Shown here one piece after another: positions 36,756 through 45,702 of a stretch of DNA of 64,000 nucleotides. The notes beneath the pieces are model-generated. The model ran no database searches, was not told the origin of the DNA, and was given only the letters and a program-made list of their open reading frames with translations. Origin of the DNA: JASGCK01 sp031538565. Its GTDB lineage: Bacteria > Pseudomonadota > Gammaproteobacteria > Burkholderiales > Burkholderiaceae_C. Position 1 is the stretch's first letter, and each line of letters begins with the position of its first letter. The stretch covers positions 20,732 through 84,731 of the forward strand of contig JAVKLS010000061.1 in the NCBI GenBank assembly GCA_031538565.1. The letters are read 5' to 3'. Position numbers and translations under genes: made by a program.

Positions 36756-37469
36756 ATGTCACATCCGTCTGTTTCGTTGCCGCGTTACATCCAAATCAGC
36801 GAATTGCTGACGCGCGAAATTGCCGCAAATTTTTATACCGCTGGTGATCGCTTGCCGCCTGAGGCAGAGCTTGCAAAGCGCCTTGGCGTGGCGGTGGGCA
36901 CACTTCGAAAATCTTTGTTGGAGTTGGAGTCTCGTGGGTTGTTGATTCGCAGACAGGGCTCTGGCACGTATATCAATAGCTCCGCCCGCAGCGCAGTGCT
37001 GCAAAAAAACGTGTATGAGTTTTTTCGGTTGGAGTTGCCGTGCGGCGGTGGTTTGCCAACGGCGCGCATTTTGGCTTTCGATATCATTCAAACGCCGACG
37101 CCCTTTCGCTCCGCATTTACCAAGCAGTGCTATCGCTTGCGGCGACTGCGTTTATTGGATGGTTTGCCCGTGGCTTTAGAGGAGATTTATTTTGAAGCAC
37201 GGCGCAACGCAAAATTAAAAAAATCCGATTTAGGTGAAGCGCTGTACGTTTTTTATAAAGAGCGACTTGGATTTTGGATCGCCAGCGTCCAAGACCGAAT
37301 CACACAGGGCTTTGCCCCCGCTTGGTCGCCTGCCAGTTTGGCTTTGCCAGCGGGCACGGCTTGTCCGCGTGTGGAGCGTGTGGCGCGGGATGGAGCTGGC
37401 GATATCCGCGAGTACTCGGTCACGTGGTTTGATGCCGCGCAATGTCACTATGTCAACAGAATGAAATAA
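36756..37469 (+). CDS. GntR-family transcriptional regulator (HutC/UTRA type)
   Basis: Winged helix-turn-helix (residues about 10-72: ISELLTREIAAN, EAELAKRLGVAVGTLRKSL, LIRRQGSGTYI) followed by a UTRA effector domain (about 95-235: FRSAFTKQCYRLRRLRLLDG, PVALEEIYFEA). 237 residues, intact. Its neighbours on both sides are truncated catabolic genes, so it probably once controlled them and may now regulate nothing local. Effector unknown. Confidence 0.9.
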   Translation: MSHPSVSLPRYIQISELLTREIAANFYTAGDRLPPEAELAKRLGVAVGTLRKSLLELESRGLLIRRQGSGTYINSSARSAVLQKNVYEFFRLELPCGGGLPTARILAFDIIQTPTPFRSAFTKQCYRLRRLRLLDGLPVALEEIYFEARRNAKLKKSDLGEALYVFYKERLGFWIASVQDRITQGFAPAWSPASLALPAGTACPRVERVARDGAGDIREYSVTWFDAAQCHYVNRMK

Positions 37470-37492
37470 ACGCAAAAAAGAATAGGAGCACC

Positions 37493-37613
37493 ATATCAAG
37501 ATCGGAACTAACGCCGCACACCATCCGCTACGGATTTATTGGCTGCCGAGCACTCCGCGCAAACGGGACAAGCGGTTAGTCTGCAAAACGGCGCTTACAA
37601 GCTGACGAACTAA
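37493..37613 (+). pseudogene. Gfo/Idh/MocA oxidoreductase remnant (both ends joined by deletion)
   Basis: Behind an AGGAG site (37484-37488) the frame from ATA 37493 reads TIRYGFIGCRALR, the NAD-binding start of Gfo/Idh/MocA proteins with the first codon degraded from ATG to ATA. From 37548, in the next frame, it reads EHSAQTGQAVSLQNGAYKLT and stops at 37611-37613, like the C-terminus of the same family. About 20 first and 20 last codons survive, so roughly a kilobase between them is gone. No stable product is possible. Confidence 0.6.
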
Positions 37614-37618
37614 GAAGA

Positions 37619-38245
37619 TTACGAGCCAAGGATGGTGGCTGCGTAAGCAAGTCCCGCTAAGGCAACAAAGTAGAGACATACGCCAAACACACCGATGTCG
37701 CGGATGCTTTGATCTGCGTGTCCCTTGCCCCATCCTGTCAACATAGTACGGACTAAATTTTCGCGGTGCAAGCACGAGCTTGCCAAAACAGCAAACACGT
37801 GCACGATCACCAAAAGTAAGGCGAGATTGGAGAGTGTTTCGTGCCACCGACCCATGCGCGTGCCGCCGATGTCGTTGTACGCCATCCAGCCTGTGCTGCT
37901 GGCAAGGGCACTCAGACTGAGTAACCCGACCACGGCCCAGCCGCCCGCAGGGTTGTGCCCCGCGTGGTTCTCTGGACGCAACGTGGCAAGACTTTTGAGA
38001 TAGCCGATTGCCTGCCTGGGTGCACGCACAAAACTGCTAAACCGTGCGTGCTGCGAGCCGATAGTGCCCCAAATGAGGCGCATAAAAACGGCAGCGACCA
38101 CAACACAACCACTTGCCACATGAACCATGCGCCAGCGCTCGGATTCGGCGCTTACGTACGCCACGAGAAAACTGAGCGCCAGCAGCCAATGCCCTATTCG
38201 GACAATACGATCCCATACCAAAATGGGCGTGTTTGGCGCGTCCAT
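37619..38245 (-). CDS. Cytochrome b561-type membrane protein of the SHP/DHC cluster
   Basis: Membrane cytochrome b with four to five hydrophobic spans and paired His residues (RIVRIGHWLLAL, MVHVASG, RWHETLSN, VIVHVFAVL) suited to two b hemes. It probably passes quinol electrons to the c-type cytochromes encoded just upstream. I start at ATG 38243-38245, which overlaps the SHP stop as TAATG; a Met six codons earlier lies inside that gene. 208 residues. Last gene of the DUF5666-DHC-SHP-cytb operon. Confidence 0.87.
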   Translation of the reverse strand: MDAPNTPILVWDRIVRIGHWLLALSFLVAYVSAESERWRMVHVASGCVVVAAVFMRLIWGTIGSQHARFSSFVRAPRQAIGYLKSLATLRPENHAGHNPAGGWAVVGLLSLSALASSTGWMAYNDIGGTRMGRWHETLSNLALLLVIVHVFAVLASSCLHRENLVRTMLTGWGKGHADQSIRDIGVFGVCLYFVALAGLAYAATILGS

Positions 38246-38664
38246 TAGTTTTGTAGCAACCATGCGGCTAAATCAGATTTTTCGGCGGCCGTGCATTCGC
38301 GGCCAATGACGTCGGTGCAATTGCGTTTAAACCATTTTTCGGATTTTGCAGCGTCCGTAAAGCGCTCGGCGTTGGCACTTGGTGCAAGCGGTTTAATTTC
38401 TTTTCCTGTGATGACGTGCTTGCCAATTCCTTTGGGGTTTGCCGTGTGACAGCTGCTGCAGCTTGCCATATCAGAGCCAGCGCGAAAGATGCGGTCATAA
38501 AAATGCTGCCCGCGCTGGGCCGAGGGTGTAAAGGCGGCATTGGCAGTTTTTGCATCGCGTGTCCAGTTGGTGTGCTGCTCTTGCAAGGTGGTGGCAAAGG
38601 CGCTGCACAGTGTTAGCAGCATGAACCCGGCGATGTTGACTTTAATAGTGTGTGAAAGTTTCAT
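38245..38664 (-). CDS. DUF1924 monoheme cytochrome c (SHP-like)
   Basis: Exported c-type cytochrome like the sphaeroides heme protein (SHP), which binds oxygen or NO at a labile Asn/His ligand. Signal peptide residues 1-25 (cleavage near AFATT), heme motif CSSCH at about 69-73, then KWFKRNCTDVIGRECTAAEK, the DUF1924 mark with its two Cys. 139 residues. Its start overlaps the DHC stop by four bases. Redox partner is presumably the DHC protein; function in vivo is unknown in the family. Confidence 0.88.
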   Translation of the reverse strand: MKLSHTIKVNIAGFMLLTLCSAFATTLQEQHTNWTRDAKTANAAFTPSAQRGQHFYDRIFRAGSDMASCSSCHTANPKGIGKHVITGKEIKPLAPSANAERFTDAAKSEKWFKRNCTDVIGRECTAAEKSDLAAWLLQN

Positions 38665-39137
38665 TTTTTTGGGATTTGAACAGCGTGCTCGTCAAAATTG
38701 CCGTGCTCGGCTCCGCTGTGACAGGCGATGCAATTGGATGCGTTTTTAATGGATGCCCTCTTCCAAACATCGTTGCTCACTTCGTGGTGCTTGCGGACAA
38801 ACCATGCGGAGTCGGTGATGCGACTGCTGGCGGTGATTTCCGTGGCGCGTCTGTACGTGCCGCCGTTGGCTTGCAACCAGTTGGCAATGCTGGCAAGCAA
38901 AGTTGCGTCGTCAATTGAGGCGTCGGTGCCGTAGTGTTTGGGCAGGGCCTCCATGATTTTTTTCCATGACTGCGCGGGCAAAAGTCCAGCAGGGTATGCC
39001 ATGTGGCAGGCGGCACACTCTTGCTTGTAGGCAGGAAGATCGGTGCGGGGCTGAATGGGTGCATCGGCCCGAGCCGTTGCCACCACTGCCGCGCCCAGCA
39101 TTAGCACCGCGCACAGACTGCGGATAAGTGGCGTCAT
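38661..39137 (-). CDS. Diheme cytochrome c (DHC-like)
   Basis: Periplasmic cytochrome with two heme sites, CAACH (about 41-45) and CIACH (about 136-140), after a signal peptide ending near TARADA. SWKKIMEALPKHYG and FVRKHHEVSNDVW supply candidate distal His ligands. 158 residues. In the studied Rhodobacter system DHC is the electron donor to SHP. Its ATG overlaps the DUF5666 lipoprotein stop by four bases. Confidence 0.88.
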   Translation of the reverse strand: MTPLIRSLCAVLMLGAAVVATARADAPIQPRTDLPAYKQECAACHMAYPAGLLPAQSWKKIMEALPKHYGTDASIDDATLLASIANWLQANGGTYRRATEITASSRITDSAWFVRKHHEVSNDVWKRASIKNASNCIACHSGAEHGNFDEHAVQIPKK

Positions 39138-40585
39138 TTCATTTCTACCTTGGTGGCAATAAAGATGCCGCTTGCGCTGGTGCTTCCCTTGGCCTCGACA
39201 AAACGCCCGTTGCTAATCGCGCGGCCATGCTCAAAGCGTGCGCCCGACGCATTGACACGCACGCCGCCGATGTAGAAGTCTGCCAGCGACACATAGTTAC
39301 TGACCGTGCCATAAATTTCGTAGTTGCTCCCGCTAGTGTCGTCCCCGCTACTGCTACGCGAGGTGGTGGATTGAACGCTAGTGGCGACTAATACGCCGTT
39401 AGTCATATTGCCTTTAATTTCTAAATACGTGCCGACTGCGAGGCTCGCGGGAAGGCTTGTAACGTTGCTGGCGTTGACGGTCACGCCTTGCACGACAAAA
39501 TTCGACTTAGATGTGAATGATGTCACCGCGCCATACAGCTCGTATTTGCCACCGCCGTTGACGGTGCGGGCTCTGTGGCCTTCAAACTCAACCACGCGAG
39601 CCTGCAATTTTGTGCCATCCCAAGTGCCCTTCACCTCAAGCGCCGTGCCTGTGGTGATGGCAGAGGCAGATCCGCCCTGGTAGCTTGCATTGGCAAGATT
39701 AACGCTAAGACCTGCCAACGTGATGATGTTTGATACGGGCGCGCCAGTTGCGATGCCTTTGAGTTTGACGCTGCTCGTGCTGGCAACGCCTGCCACCAAG
39801 CCGCCCGCGCCATCGCCTGTTTGTACGCGCACCGCTGTTGCCGTAAGCACGCTGCCGCTGACTTCGGTGGTGGCTTTCACGCGAACCCATGCGGCATTGG
39901 CAAGCGTGCCTGTGATTGCGCCCGCGTTGTAGTTAACCGTCAAAGTGCCGATTGCAAAAGTTTTGGCGTTGGTGTCTAAATTGCTGATCTGTCCTCGCAC
40001 GCGGTAAAACGCTTGTGCGGTGCGTCGCTCAATTAGCGTTGCTAAAAAACTACCATCGGCTTGCACCAAACCGTGAACTTCTACGTAGTCGCCCGCCACA
40101 ATTTTGTCAGCAGTAATGTAGGACGCTGTGGGTTTGTCGTAGTAGTTGGTGCTGTCGTTCACGATTACTTTTTGCTTTAGTACGATCAGTGCATTGCTGG
40201 GGGTATCGACGCTATCGATTTTTCCCAGCAACGCAGGTGTGAGCGTGATAGTGCTGGCAGTTCCTGCGGCGCTGTCGTCGCTCTTGCCGTTTACGTGGAC
40301 GATGCTGCCAAGGCGAAGGTCAGACGCATTTAAGGGTGTGTCGTCGTCGGTGGCGACTGCCGCGCCGACCACATCAAAACGCGTTCCATTGACGACGACG
40401 GAACCAAATCCTGTGATGGGTCCCGTGTAATTAGTGGCGGTGGTCTGCGCCAAGGGTGGTGGTGTTTGATTGACAGCAGTATTGTCGCTTGTGCCTGAGC
40501 TACCCCCACCGCCGCAAGCCGCTAAGACTGCGAGCAGTAAGGAGGCTACGAAACCGCCCAGAAAGCTACGGTTGGATGAGGTCAT
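39134..40585 (-). CDS. DUF5666 lipoprotein
   Basis: Predicted outer-membrane or periplasmic lipoprotein: signal peptide followed by lipobox LAAC (Cys24) and a Gly/Ser linker. The rest is a chain of OB-like DUF5666 repeats, each resembling TGPITGFGSVVVNG-x-F or RVRGQISNLDTNAKTFAIG, with five to six units over residues 50-475. No catalytic residues are apparent. It is the first gene of the cytochrome operon, divergent from a two-component system 148 bases away. Role unknown; binding of heme, metal or carbohydrate is conceivable. Confidence 0.82.
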   Translation of the reverse strand: MTSSNRSFLGGFVASLLLAVLAACGGGGSSGTSDNTAVNQTPPPLAQTTATNYTGPITGFGSVVVNGTRFDVVGAAVATDDDTPLNASDLRLGSIVHVNGKSDDSAAGTASTITLTPALLGKIDSVDTPSNALIVLKQKVIVNDSTNYYDKPTASYITADKIVAGDYVEVHGLVQADGSFLATLIERRTAQAFYRVRGQISNLDTNAKTFAIGTLTVNYNAGAITGTLANAAWVRVKATTEVSGSVLTATAVRVQTGDGAGGLVAGVASTSSVKLKGIATGAPVSNIITLAGLSVNLANASYQGGSASAITTGTALEVKGTWDGTKLQARVVEFEGHRARTVNGGGKYELYGAVTSFTSKSNFVVQGVTVNASNVTSLPASLAVGTYLEIKGNMTNGVLVATSVQSTTSRSSSGDDTSGSNYEIYGTVSNYVSLADFYIGGVRVNASGARFEHGRAISNGRFVEAKGSTSASGIFIATKVEMK

Positions 40586-40733
40586 GAAGTACTCCTTGCT
40601 TGTTAAAAAAGACAGCCTAACTGTAATGCGTGAGTCTGAAGGGCGGATGAAGTGCGTCTTCAGTTTCGGTTAAGGTCATGTGGTGCGCTTTGACTACATT
40701 GACACACCATTTTTGATTTGCAAAGGATATGCT

Positions 40734-41426
40734 GTGAGAGGACTTTTGGTGGAGGATGATGCGCCTTTTGCCAGTGCTTTGCTGGGGCTACTCAAGCTGC
40801 GCGGCTACGCCATTGATGTGGCGCATACCTTAGCCGATGCGCTGGACAAGCAGCGTTTTGCAACTTGGGATTTTGTGCTGCTTGACTTGCATTTACCTGA
40901 TGGCGATGGATTGGATTTTTTGTGCGCTCTGCGTCAAGCCGAATCTGCCGCGCGGCTTGCACCCACGTCCGTTATCGTGCTGACCGCCAAAGACCAAATC
41001 AGCGATCGCGTACGCGGTCTCGATGCGGGCGCAGACGATTATTTAGTCAAACCTTTTGATACCGAAGAACTACTGGCTAGGCTGCGTGCCGTGGCGCGGC
41101 GCGGAATGCAGGTGGAGTCGGTCGCTGCGGGGGCTGTGCTGCGATTGCAAGATTTAACGATTGATTTTGGCAAAGCCAAGGTGCGAATGGATGGGGTGTG
41201 GGTGACGCTTACCGCTAAAGAATGGGGCTTGCTGCGCGTGATGGCAACAAAGCCTGATCGCATCCATACGCCCGAGTCGCTGATGCACGCGCTCTATGGG
41301 TTTGAAGACGAAGTAGGTAGCAATACGCTACAAGTTTTTATTAGCGGCCTTAGGCGCAAGCTAGGCGCAAACTGCATCCAAACGTTGCGCGGACAGGGTT
41401 ACCGCTTAGTGGGGACAAAAACATGA
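40734..41426 (+). CDS. OmpR/PhoB-type response regulator (QseB-like)
   Basis: Receiver domain with phosphoacceptor Asp51 (VLLDLHLPDG), Thr/Lys switch residues in VLTAKD and VKPF, then a winged-helix DNA-binding domain (about 130-228: LTAKEWGLLRVMA, LQVFISGLRRKLGA). I choose GTG 40734, preceded by AAAGGA, because the upstream codons lack receiver similarity. 230 residues. The sensor kinase overlaps its stop by ATGA. Divergent from the cytochrome operon, its likely target. Confidence 0.92.
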   Translation: MRGLLVEDDAPFASALLGLLKLRGYAIDVAHTLADALDKQRFATWDFVLLDLHLPDGDGLDFLCALRQAESAARLAPTSVIVLTAKDQISDRVRGLDAGADDYLVKPFDTEELLARLRAVARRGMQVESVAAGAVLRLQDLTIDFGKAKVRMDGVWVTLTAKEWGLLRVMATKPDRIHTPESLMHALYGFEDEVGSNTLQVFISGLRRKLGANCIQTLRGQGYRLVGTKT

Positions 41427-42604
41427 TAGTGGGCAAAACTTTGGTGCGCCGCTTGACGGTGAGCCTCATGCTTTGGATGTGCGCGTTATGGACTTTGAGC
41501 GTCACAGGCGTTGCCTTCTATGTGCACTACGAAATCAATGAGTCCTTTGAGCACGCTTTAGAGGAAAGCCAGGGCAAAGACGATAAAAAAGAGCGCGTAG
41601 ATCACCCCATGCATCACTCTACGCATCACCGGGGTCACTCCATGCGTCACCGCGTCCACGCTTTTTATGAAACCATGCAGTGGCTCGTGCTACCCACGCT
41701 GGTGTTTTTGCCCCTGCTGGCCTTGATTGTGCGGCGCGTTGCAGCAAAAGAGCTGAGACCCGTGCAGCAACTCACGATGCAAATTGGCGAGCGCGGTGGA
41801 CAAAATTTAAGTCCCTTGCAAATTAAAGATGATTTTCCTAATGAGCTCATCGCCATTGTGGAGAGCGCCAATCGCTTGCTAGAGCGCATGGGCGCTGCAT
41901 TGGATGTGGAGCGCAGTCTGGCCGCAAACGCCGCGCACGAGCTGCGCACGCCTATTGCGACAGCGCGGCTGCGAATCGATAACGCCATGCAGCACGACTT
42001 ACCCCAAGCCGCACGTGCCGAGTTGGTGGCGGCGGGGGCGGGGCTGGTGCAGTTGACACGTCGCGCCGAAAAGCTGTTGCAACTCTCGCGTGCCGAGGGC
42101 TCACAAAGCTTGGCCAGTGAGCGCATCGATCTTGCGCGAGTTACCAGTTTGGTGGTGCAAGAGTTTTGGGCGGAGCAGGGCGTGCAGCGCAGACTGCATT
42201 TGGTGTTGCCAGAGGCGGATACGCCAGGCGCCACGCAAGATCAGCACGCCATTTGGGTCATGGGCGATATGGATGCGCTAGCGTTGGCGCTGCGCAACTT
42301 GATCGAAAACGCGCTGCGACATTCGGCAGGTGCGGACGTGACTGTGCACGTGGGTGTCCAGCATACGGCAGGCGCTGACGCAAAGGCTTTTGTTTCTGTG
42401 ACTGATCAAGGCGCAGGGCTCACCGCTGATCAGCTTGCCAAACTCACACAGCGCCATGTGCGGCAATCGCACAATCAAACAGGATTTGGATTGGGGCTGT
42501 CGATTGTCAAAACCATCGTCGATAGACAAAAAGCCAGACTCAGCTTTGCTTCGCCACCGCCAGGTTTGACGCAGGGATTAGCAGCGCGTATTGATTTTGC
42601 GTGA
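41423..42604 (+). CDS. Sensor histidine kinase with His-rich periplasmic loop
   Basis: Two transmembrane helices (about residues 10-33 and 86-107) flank a short periplasmic loop holding HPMHHSTHHRGHSMRHRVH, about ten histidines and two methionines, typical of metal binding. Cytoplasmic HisKA has His172 in AAHELRTP, and the ATPase domain has NLIENALRHS, DQGAGL and GFGLGLSIVKTI. 393 residues. Likely senses copper, zinc, nickel or heme rather than an organic ligand; this is inference from the loop. Pairs with the overlapping response regulator. Confidence 0.92.
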   Translation: MIVGKTLVRRLTVSLMLWMCALWTLSVTGVAFYVHYEINESFEHALEESQGKDDKKERVDHPMHHSTHHRGHSMRHRVHAFYETMQWLVLPTLVFLPLLALIVRRVAAKELRPVQQLTMQIGERGGQNLSPLQIKDDFPNELIAIVESANRLLERMGAALDVERSLAANAAHELRTPIATARLRIDNAMQHDLPQAARAELVAAGAGLVQLTRRAEKLLQLSRAEGSQSLASERIDLARVTSLVVQEFWAEQGVQRRLHLVLPEADTPGATQDQHAIWVMGDMDALALALRNLIENALRHSAGADVTVHVGVQHTAGADAKAFVSVTDQGAGLTADQLAKLTQRHVRQSHNQTGFGLGLSIVKTIVDRQKARLSFASPPPGLTQGLAARIDFA

Positions 42605-42792
42605 TTGATTTTTTGTGAGCACGCGGACGAATCTTCCAATCTGCCAAACGGCGCTTACAAACGTGTCAGGTAAAGGCGGCATAATTCGCGTGTCAGTTTC
42701 GCTCCTTCTGTGATCGTAAATGTCAATCCGCTAATCGGTTCAGCCGAAATATGTAGCAATACAGCGCGGAAGGTTTCTCAACCAGCTAATGT

Positions 42793-42804
42793 CCCCTGAA
42801 GGGG
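42793..42804 (+). promoter_or_regulatory. Small hairpin at the sucA ribosome site
   Basis: CCCCT-GA-AGGGG is a perfect 5-bp stem whose right arm is the first part of the purine-rich ribosome site before ATG 42819. Folding could lower translation. A two-base loop is too tight for a stable hairpin, so some terminal pairs would open; weak evidence. Confidence 0.25.
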
Positions 42805-42818
42805 GAGAGAGGTCAGCA

Positions 42819-45674
42819 ATGTCAGTGTATTCAGCGTACAGCGGTAACTCGTATCTTTTTGGCGGTAACGCGCCCTATGTCGAAGAGATGTACGAAAACT
42901 ATCTTGCCAACCCAGGCTCTGTGTCCGACGGTTGGCGCTCTTATTTCGACGCCTTGCAGCACGTGCCTGCAAGCGATGGAACGGCGGCGAAAGACGTGCC
43001 GCATCTCCCCGTCGTTAATGCGTTTGCCCAGCGTGCCAAGCAAGGCGTAACCCATACCGTGGTTGCCAGTGGTGACGCGGCTATGGGTAAAAAGCGCACC
43101 GCAGCGCAGCAACTGATTGCCGCCTACCGCAATGTGGGTGCGCGCTGGGCTGATCTTGATCCACTGAAACGCGCTGAACGCGACAACATTCCCGATCTTG
43201 ACCCCGTTTTTTATGGTTTTTCCGATGCTGACCAAGAGGCAGTGTTTGACACCAGTAACACCTATTTTGGCAAGGCCTCCATGAGTCTGCGCGATTTGCT
43301 CAATGCGCTGCGCGAGACTTATTGCGGAACGATTGGCGTGGAGTTTATGTACTCAACCAATCAAGCGGAAAAGCGTTGGTGGCAAGAAAAATTTGAATCC
43401 ACCCGCGCCAAGCCCGCGTTTAACGCCGCGCAAAAGAAAAACATTTTGCAAACGCTAACAGCAGCTGAGGGTTTGGAGCGCTATTTGCACACCAAATACG
43501 TGGGGCAAAAACGCTTTTCGCTAGAAGGTGGTGAGAGCTTTATCACTTCAATGGACGAGCTGGTGCAAAGCGCGGGCAAGGCAGGCATTCAAGAGTTGGT
43601 GATTGGAATGGCGCATCGTGGGCGCCTCAATGTGCTGGTGAATACGCTGGGGAAAATGCCCAAAGATTTGTTTGCCGAGTTCGAGCACACCGCGCCCGAG
43701 GATTTGCCTGCGGGTGACGTGAAATATCACCAAGGTTTTTCTAGCGACGTGACCACCGACGGTGGGCCTGTTCACCTCACGCTGGCGTTCAATCCTTCGC
43801 ATCTAGAAATTGTCAACCCCGTGGTGGAGGGCTCTGTCCGTGCCCGCATGGACAGGCGTGCCGACCCCGATGGCAAACAAGTGCTACCTGTGCTGGTGCA
43901 TGGCGACGCGGCCTTTGCAGGGCAAGGCGTGGTCATGGAGACGCTGGCGCTGGCGCAAACCCGTGGCTACTACACGGGCGGAACGGTGCACATCGTCATC
44001 AATAATCAAATTGGATTTACCACCTCCGATCCGCGCGATACGCGCTCAACGCTGTATTGCACCGATGTGGTCAAAATGGTGGAAGCGCCTGTATTGCACG
44101 TCAACGGCGATGATCCCGAAGCCGTGGTGTTATGCACGCAGTGGGCGCTGGAGTACCGTCAAAAGTTCAACAAAGACGTAGTGGTGGACATTATTTGTTT
44201 CCGCAAACTCGGTCACAACGAGCAAGACACCCCCGCACTGACGCAGCCGCTGATGTACAAAAAGATTGCTGCACACCCTGGCACGCGCAAGCTGTATGCC
44301 GACAAGCTGACAGCGCAAGGTCTGGGTGAGTCTTTGGGCGAGGACATGGTTAAGACTTATCGCGCGGCGCTAGACGAGGGCAAGACGACATCTGATATCA
44401 CGATTACCAACTTCAAAAGCAAGTTCGCCGTGGACTGGGCGCCCTTTCTCAATAACAAATGGACGGACGTTTGCAACACGGCGGTTCCGCTGTCGGAGTG
44501 GCGACGCATTGCCGAGCGCATCACCAAAATTCCTGATGGCGTGACGCCGCATCAGCTCGTCAAAACCGTGTACGACAATCGCGCCGCAATGGGGCGTGGT
44601 GATCGCGATGTGGACTGGGGCATGGGCGAGCACATGGCGTTTGCAACGCTGGTCGCAAGTGGCTATCCCGTGCGCTTATCGGGCGAGGATTGCGGGCGTG
44701 GAACCTTTACGCACAGGCATTCGGTCATTCACGATCAAAGCCGTGAAAAATGGGATTCGGGCACGTACATTCCGCTGCAAAACGCGGCCGATGGGCAAGC
44801 CCCTTTTGTGGTCATTGACTCCTTGCTGTCCGAAGAGGCTGTGCTGGGTTTTGAGTATGGCTACGCATCGAACGACCCCAATACGCTGGTGATTTGGGAG
44901 GCGCAATTTGGCGACTTCGCCAATGGCGCGCAAGTGGTGATTGACCAGTTTATTGCGTCGGGCGAAGTCAAGTGGGGGCGCGTCAACGGCATCACGCTGA
45001 TGTTGCCGCATGGTTACGAAGGGCAAGGCCCCGAGCACAGCTCGGCACGTGTGGAGCGCTTTATGCAATTGGCGGCGGACACGAATATGCAAATCGTGCA
45101 GCCCACCACAGCAAGCCAAATCTTCCACGTACTGCGTCGCCAGATGATTCGCAACTTGCGCAAGCCCCTCATCATCTTTACGCCCAAGTCTTTGCTGCGT
45201 CACAAAGATGCAGCCTCCCCGCTGGCGGAGTTCACCAAAGGGGCGTTTCAAACCGTGATCCCAGATGCGGGTGAATTGGATGCCAAAAAAGTCCGCCGCG
45301 TGGTGGCTTGCTCGGGCAAGGTTTACTACGACTTGATGAACAAGCGCAAAGAAAAAGAAATAGGCGACACCGCCATCATCCGCGTGGAGCAGCTCTATCC
45401 TTTCCCGCACAAAGCGTTTAGCACGGAGCTAAAAAAATATCCCAACTTGGCCGAGGTGGTGTGGTGTCAGGATGAGCCACAAAATCAAGGTGCTTGGTAT
45501 TTTGTGCAGCACGATATTTTTAAAGAAATGCAGGATGGGCAAAAGCTGTCGTACTCGGGCCGCGCTGCCAGCGCGTCTCCTGCGGCGGGATACGCGCATT
45601 TACACCAAGAGCAGCAAAAGCAGCTGGTGGAGGGCGCATTTTCTAAGCTCAAAGGCTTTGTTCTTACCAAATAA
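42819..45674 (+). CDS. sucA: 2-oxoglutarate dehydrogenase E1 component
   Basis: Thiamine-diphosphate E1 of the 2-oxoglutarate dehydrogenase complex in the TCA cycle. The N-terminal NSYLFGGNAPYVEEMYENYL helix binds the core, MAHRGRLNVLVNTLGK and the ThDP motif GDAAFAGQGVVMETL (about 370) follow, and the C-terminal half has GEDCGRGTFTHRHS and EYGYASNDPNTLVIWEAQFGDF. ATG 42819 follows a GGGGGAGAGAGG site. 951 residues is normal. Starts the odhA-odhB-...-lpd-zapE transcript. Confidence 0.97.
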   Translation: MSVYSAYSGNSYLFGGNAPYVEEMYENYLANPGSVSDGWRSYFDALQHVPASDGTAAKDVPHLPVVNAFAQRAKQGVTHTVVASGDAAMGKKRTAAQQLIAAYRNVGARWADLDPLKRAERDNIPDLDPVFYGFSDADQEAVFDTSNTYFGKASMSLRDLLNALRETYCGTIGVEFMYSTNQAEKRWWQEKFESTRAKPAFNAAQKKNILQTLTAAEGLERYLHTKYVGQKRFSLEGGESFITSMDELVQSAGKAGIQELVIGMAHRGRLNVLVNTLGKMPKDLFAEFEHTAPEDLPAGDVKYHQGFSSDVTTDGGPVHLTLAFNPSHLEIVNPVVEGSVRARMDRRADPDGKQVLPVLVHGDAAFAGQGVVMETLALAQTRGYYTGGTVHIVINNQIGFTTSDPRDTRSTLYCTDVVKMVEAPVLHVNGDDPEAVVLCTQWALEYRQKFNKDVVVDIICFRKLGHNEQDTPALTQPLMYKKIAAHPGTRKLYADKLTAQGLGESLGEDMVKTYRAALDEGKTTSDITITNFKSKFAVDWAPFLNNKWTDVCNTAVPLSEWRRIAERITKIPDGVTPHQLVKTVYDNRAAMGRGDRDVDWGMGEHMAFATLVASGYPVRLSGEDCGRGTFTHRHSVIHDQSREKWDSGTYIPLQNAADGQAPFVVIDSLLSEEAVLGFEYGYASNDPNTLVIWEAQFGDFANGAQVVIDQFIASGEVKWGRVNGITLMLPHGYEGQGPEHSSARVERFMQLAADTNMQIVQPTTASQIFHVLRRQMIRNLRKPLIIFTPKSLLRHKDAASPLAEFTKGAFQTVIPDAGELDAKKVRRVVACSGKVYYDLMNKRKEKEIGDTAIIRVEQLYPFPHKAFSTELKKYPNLAEVVWCQDEPQNQGAWYFVQHDIFKEMQDGQKLSYSGRAASASPAAGYAHLHQEQQKQLVEGAFSKLKGFVLTK

Positions 45675-45702
45675 TTTTTTAGCAATTTAAGGAATACACA
45701 TC

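Noticed and set aside
37581..42660. 20-nt near-duplicate CTGC(A/C)AAACGGCGCTTACAA at 37581 and 42641
   Set aside because: 19 of 20 matches between two intergenic places in 64 kb can occur by chance; the first belongs to the Gfo/Idh remnant, and the second (frame ...LPNGAYKRVR stop) is too short to call a second remnant.
44676..45410. Long open frame (244 codons) antisense to sucA
   Set aside because: It mirrors a strongly conserved E1 coding region, has no ribosome site, and its product is His/Arg-rich without recognisable motifs; a codon-bias shadow.
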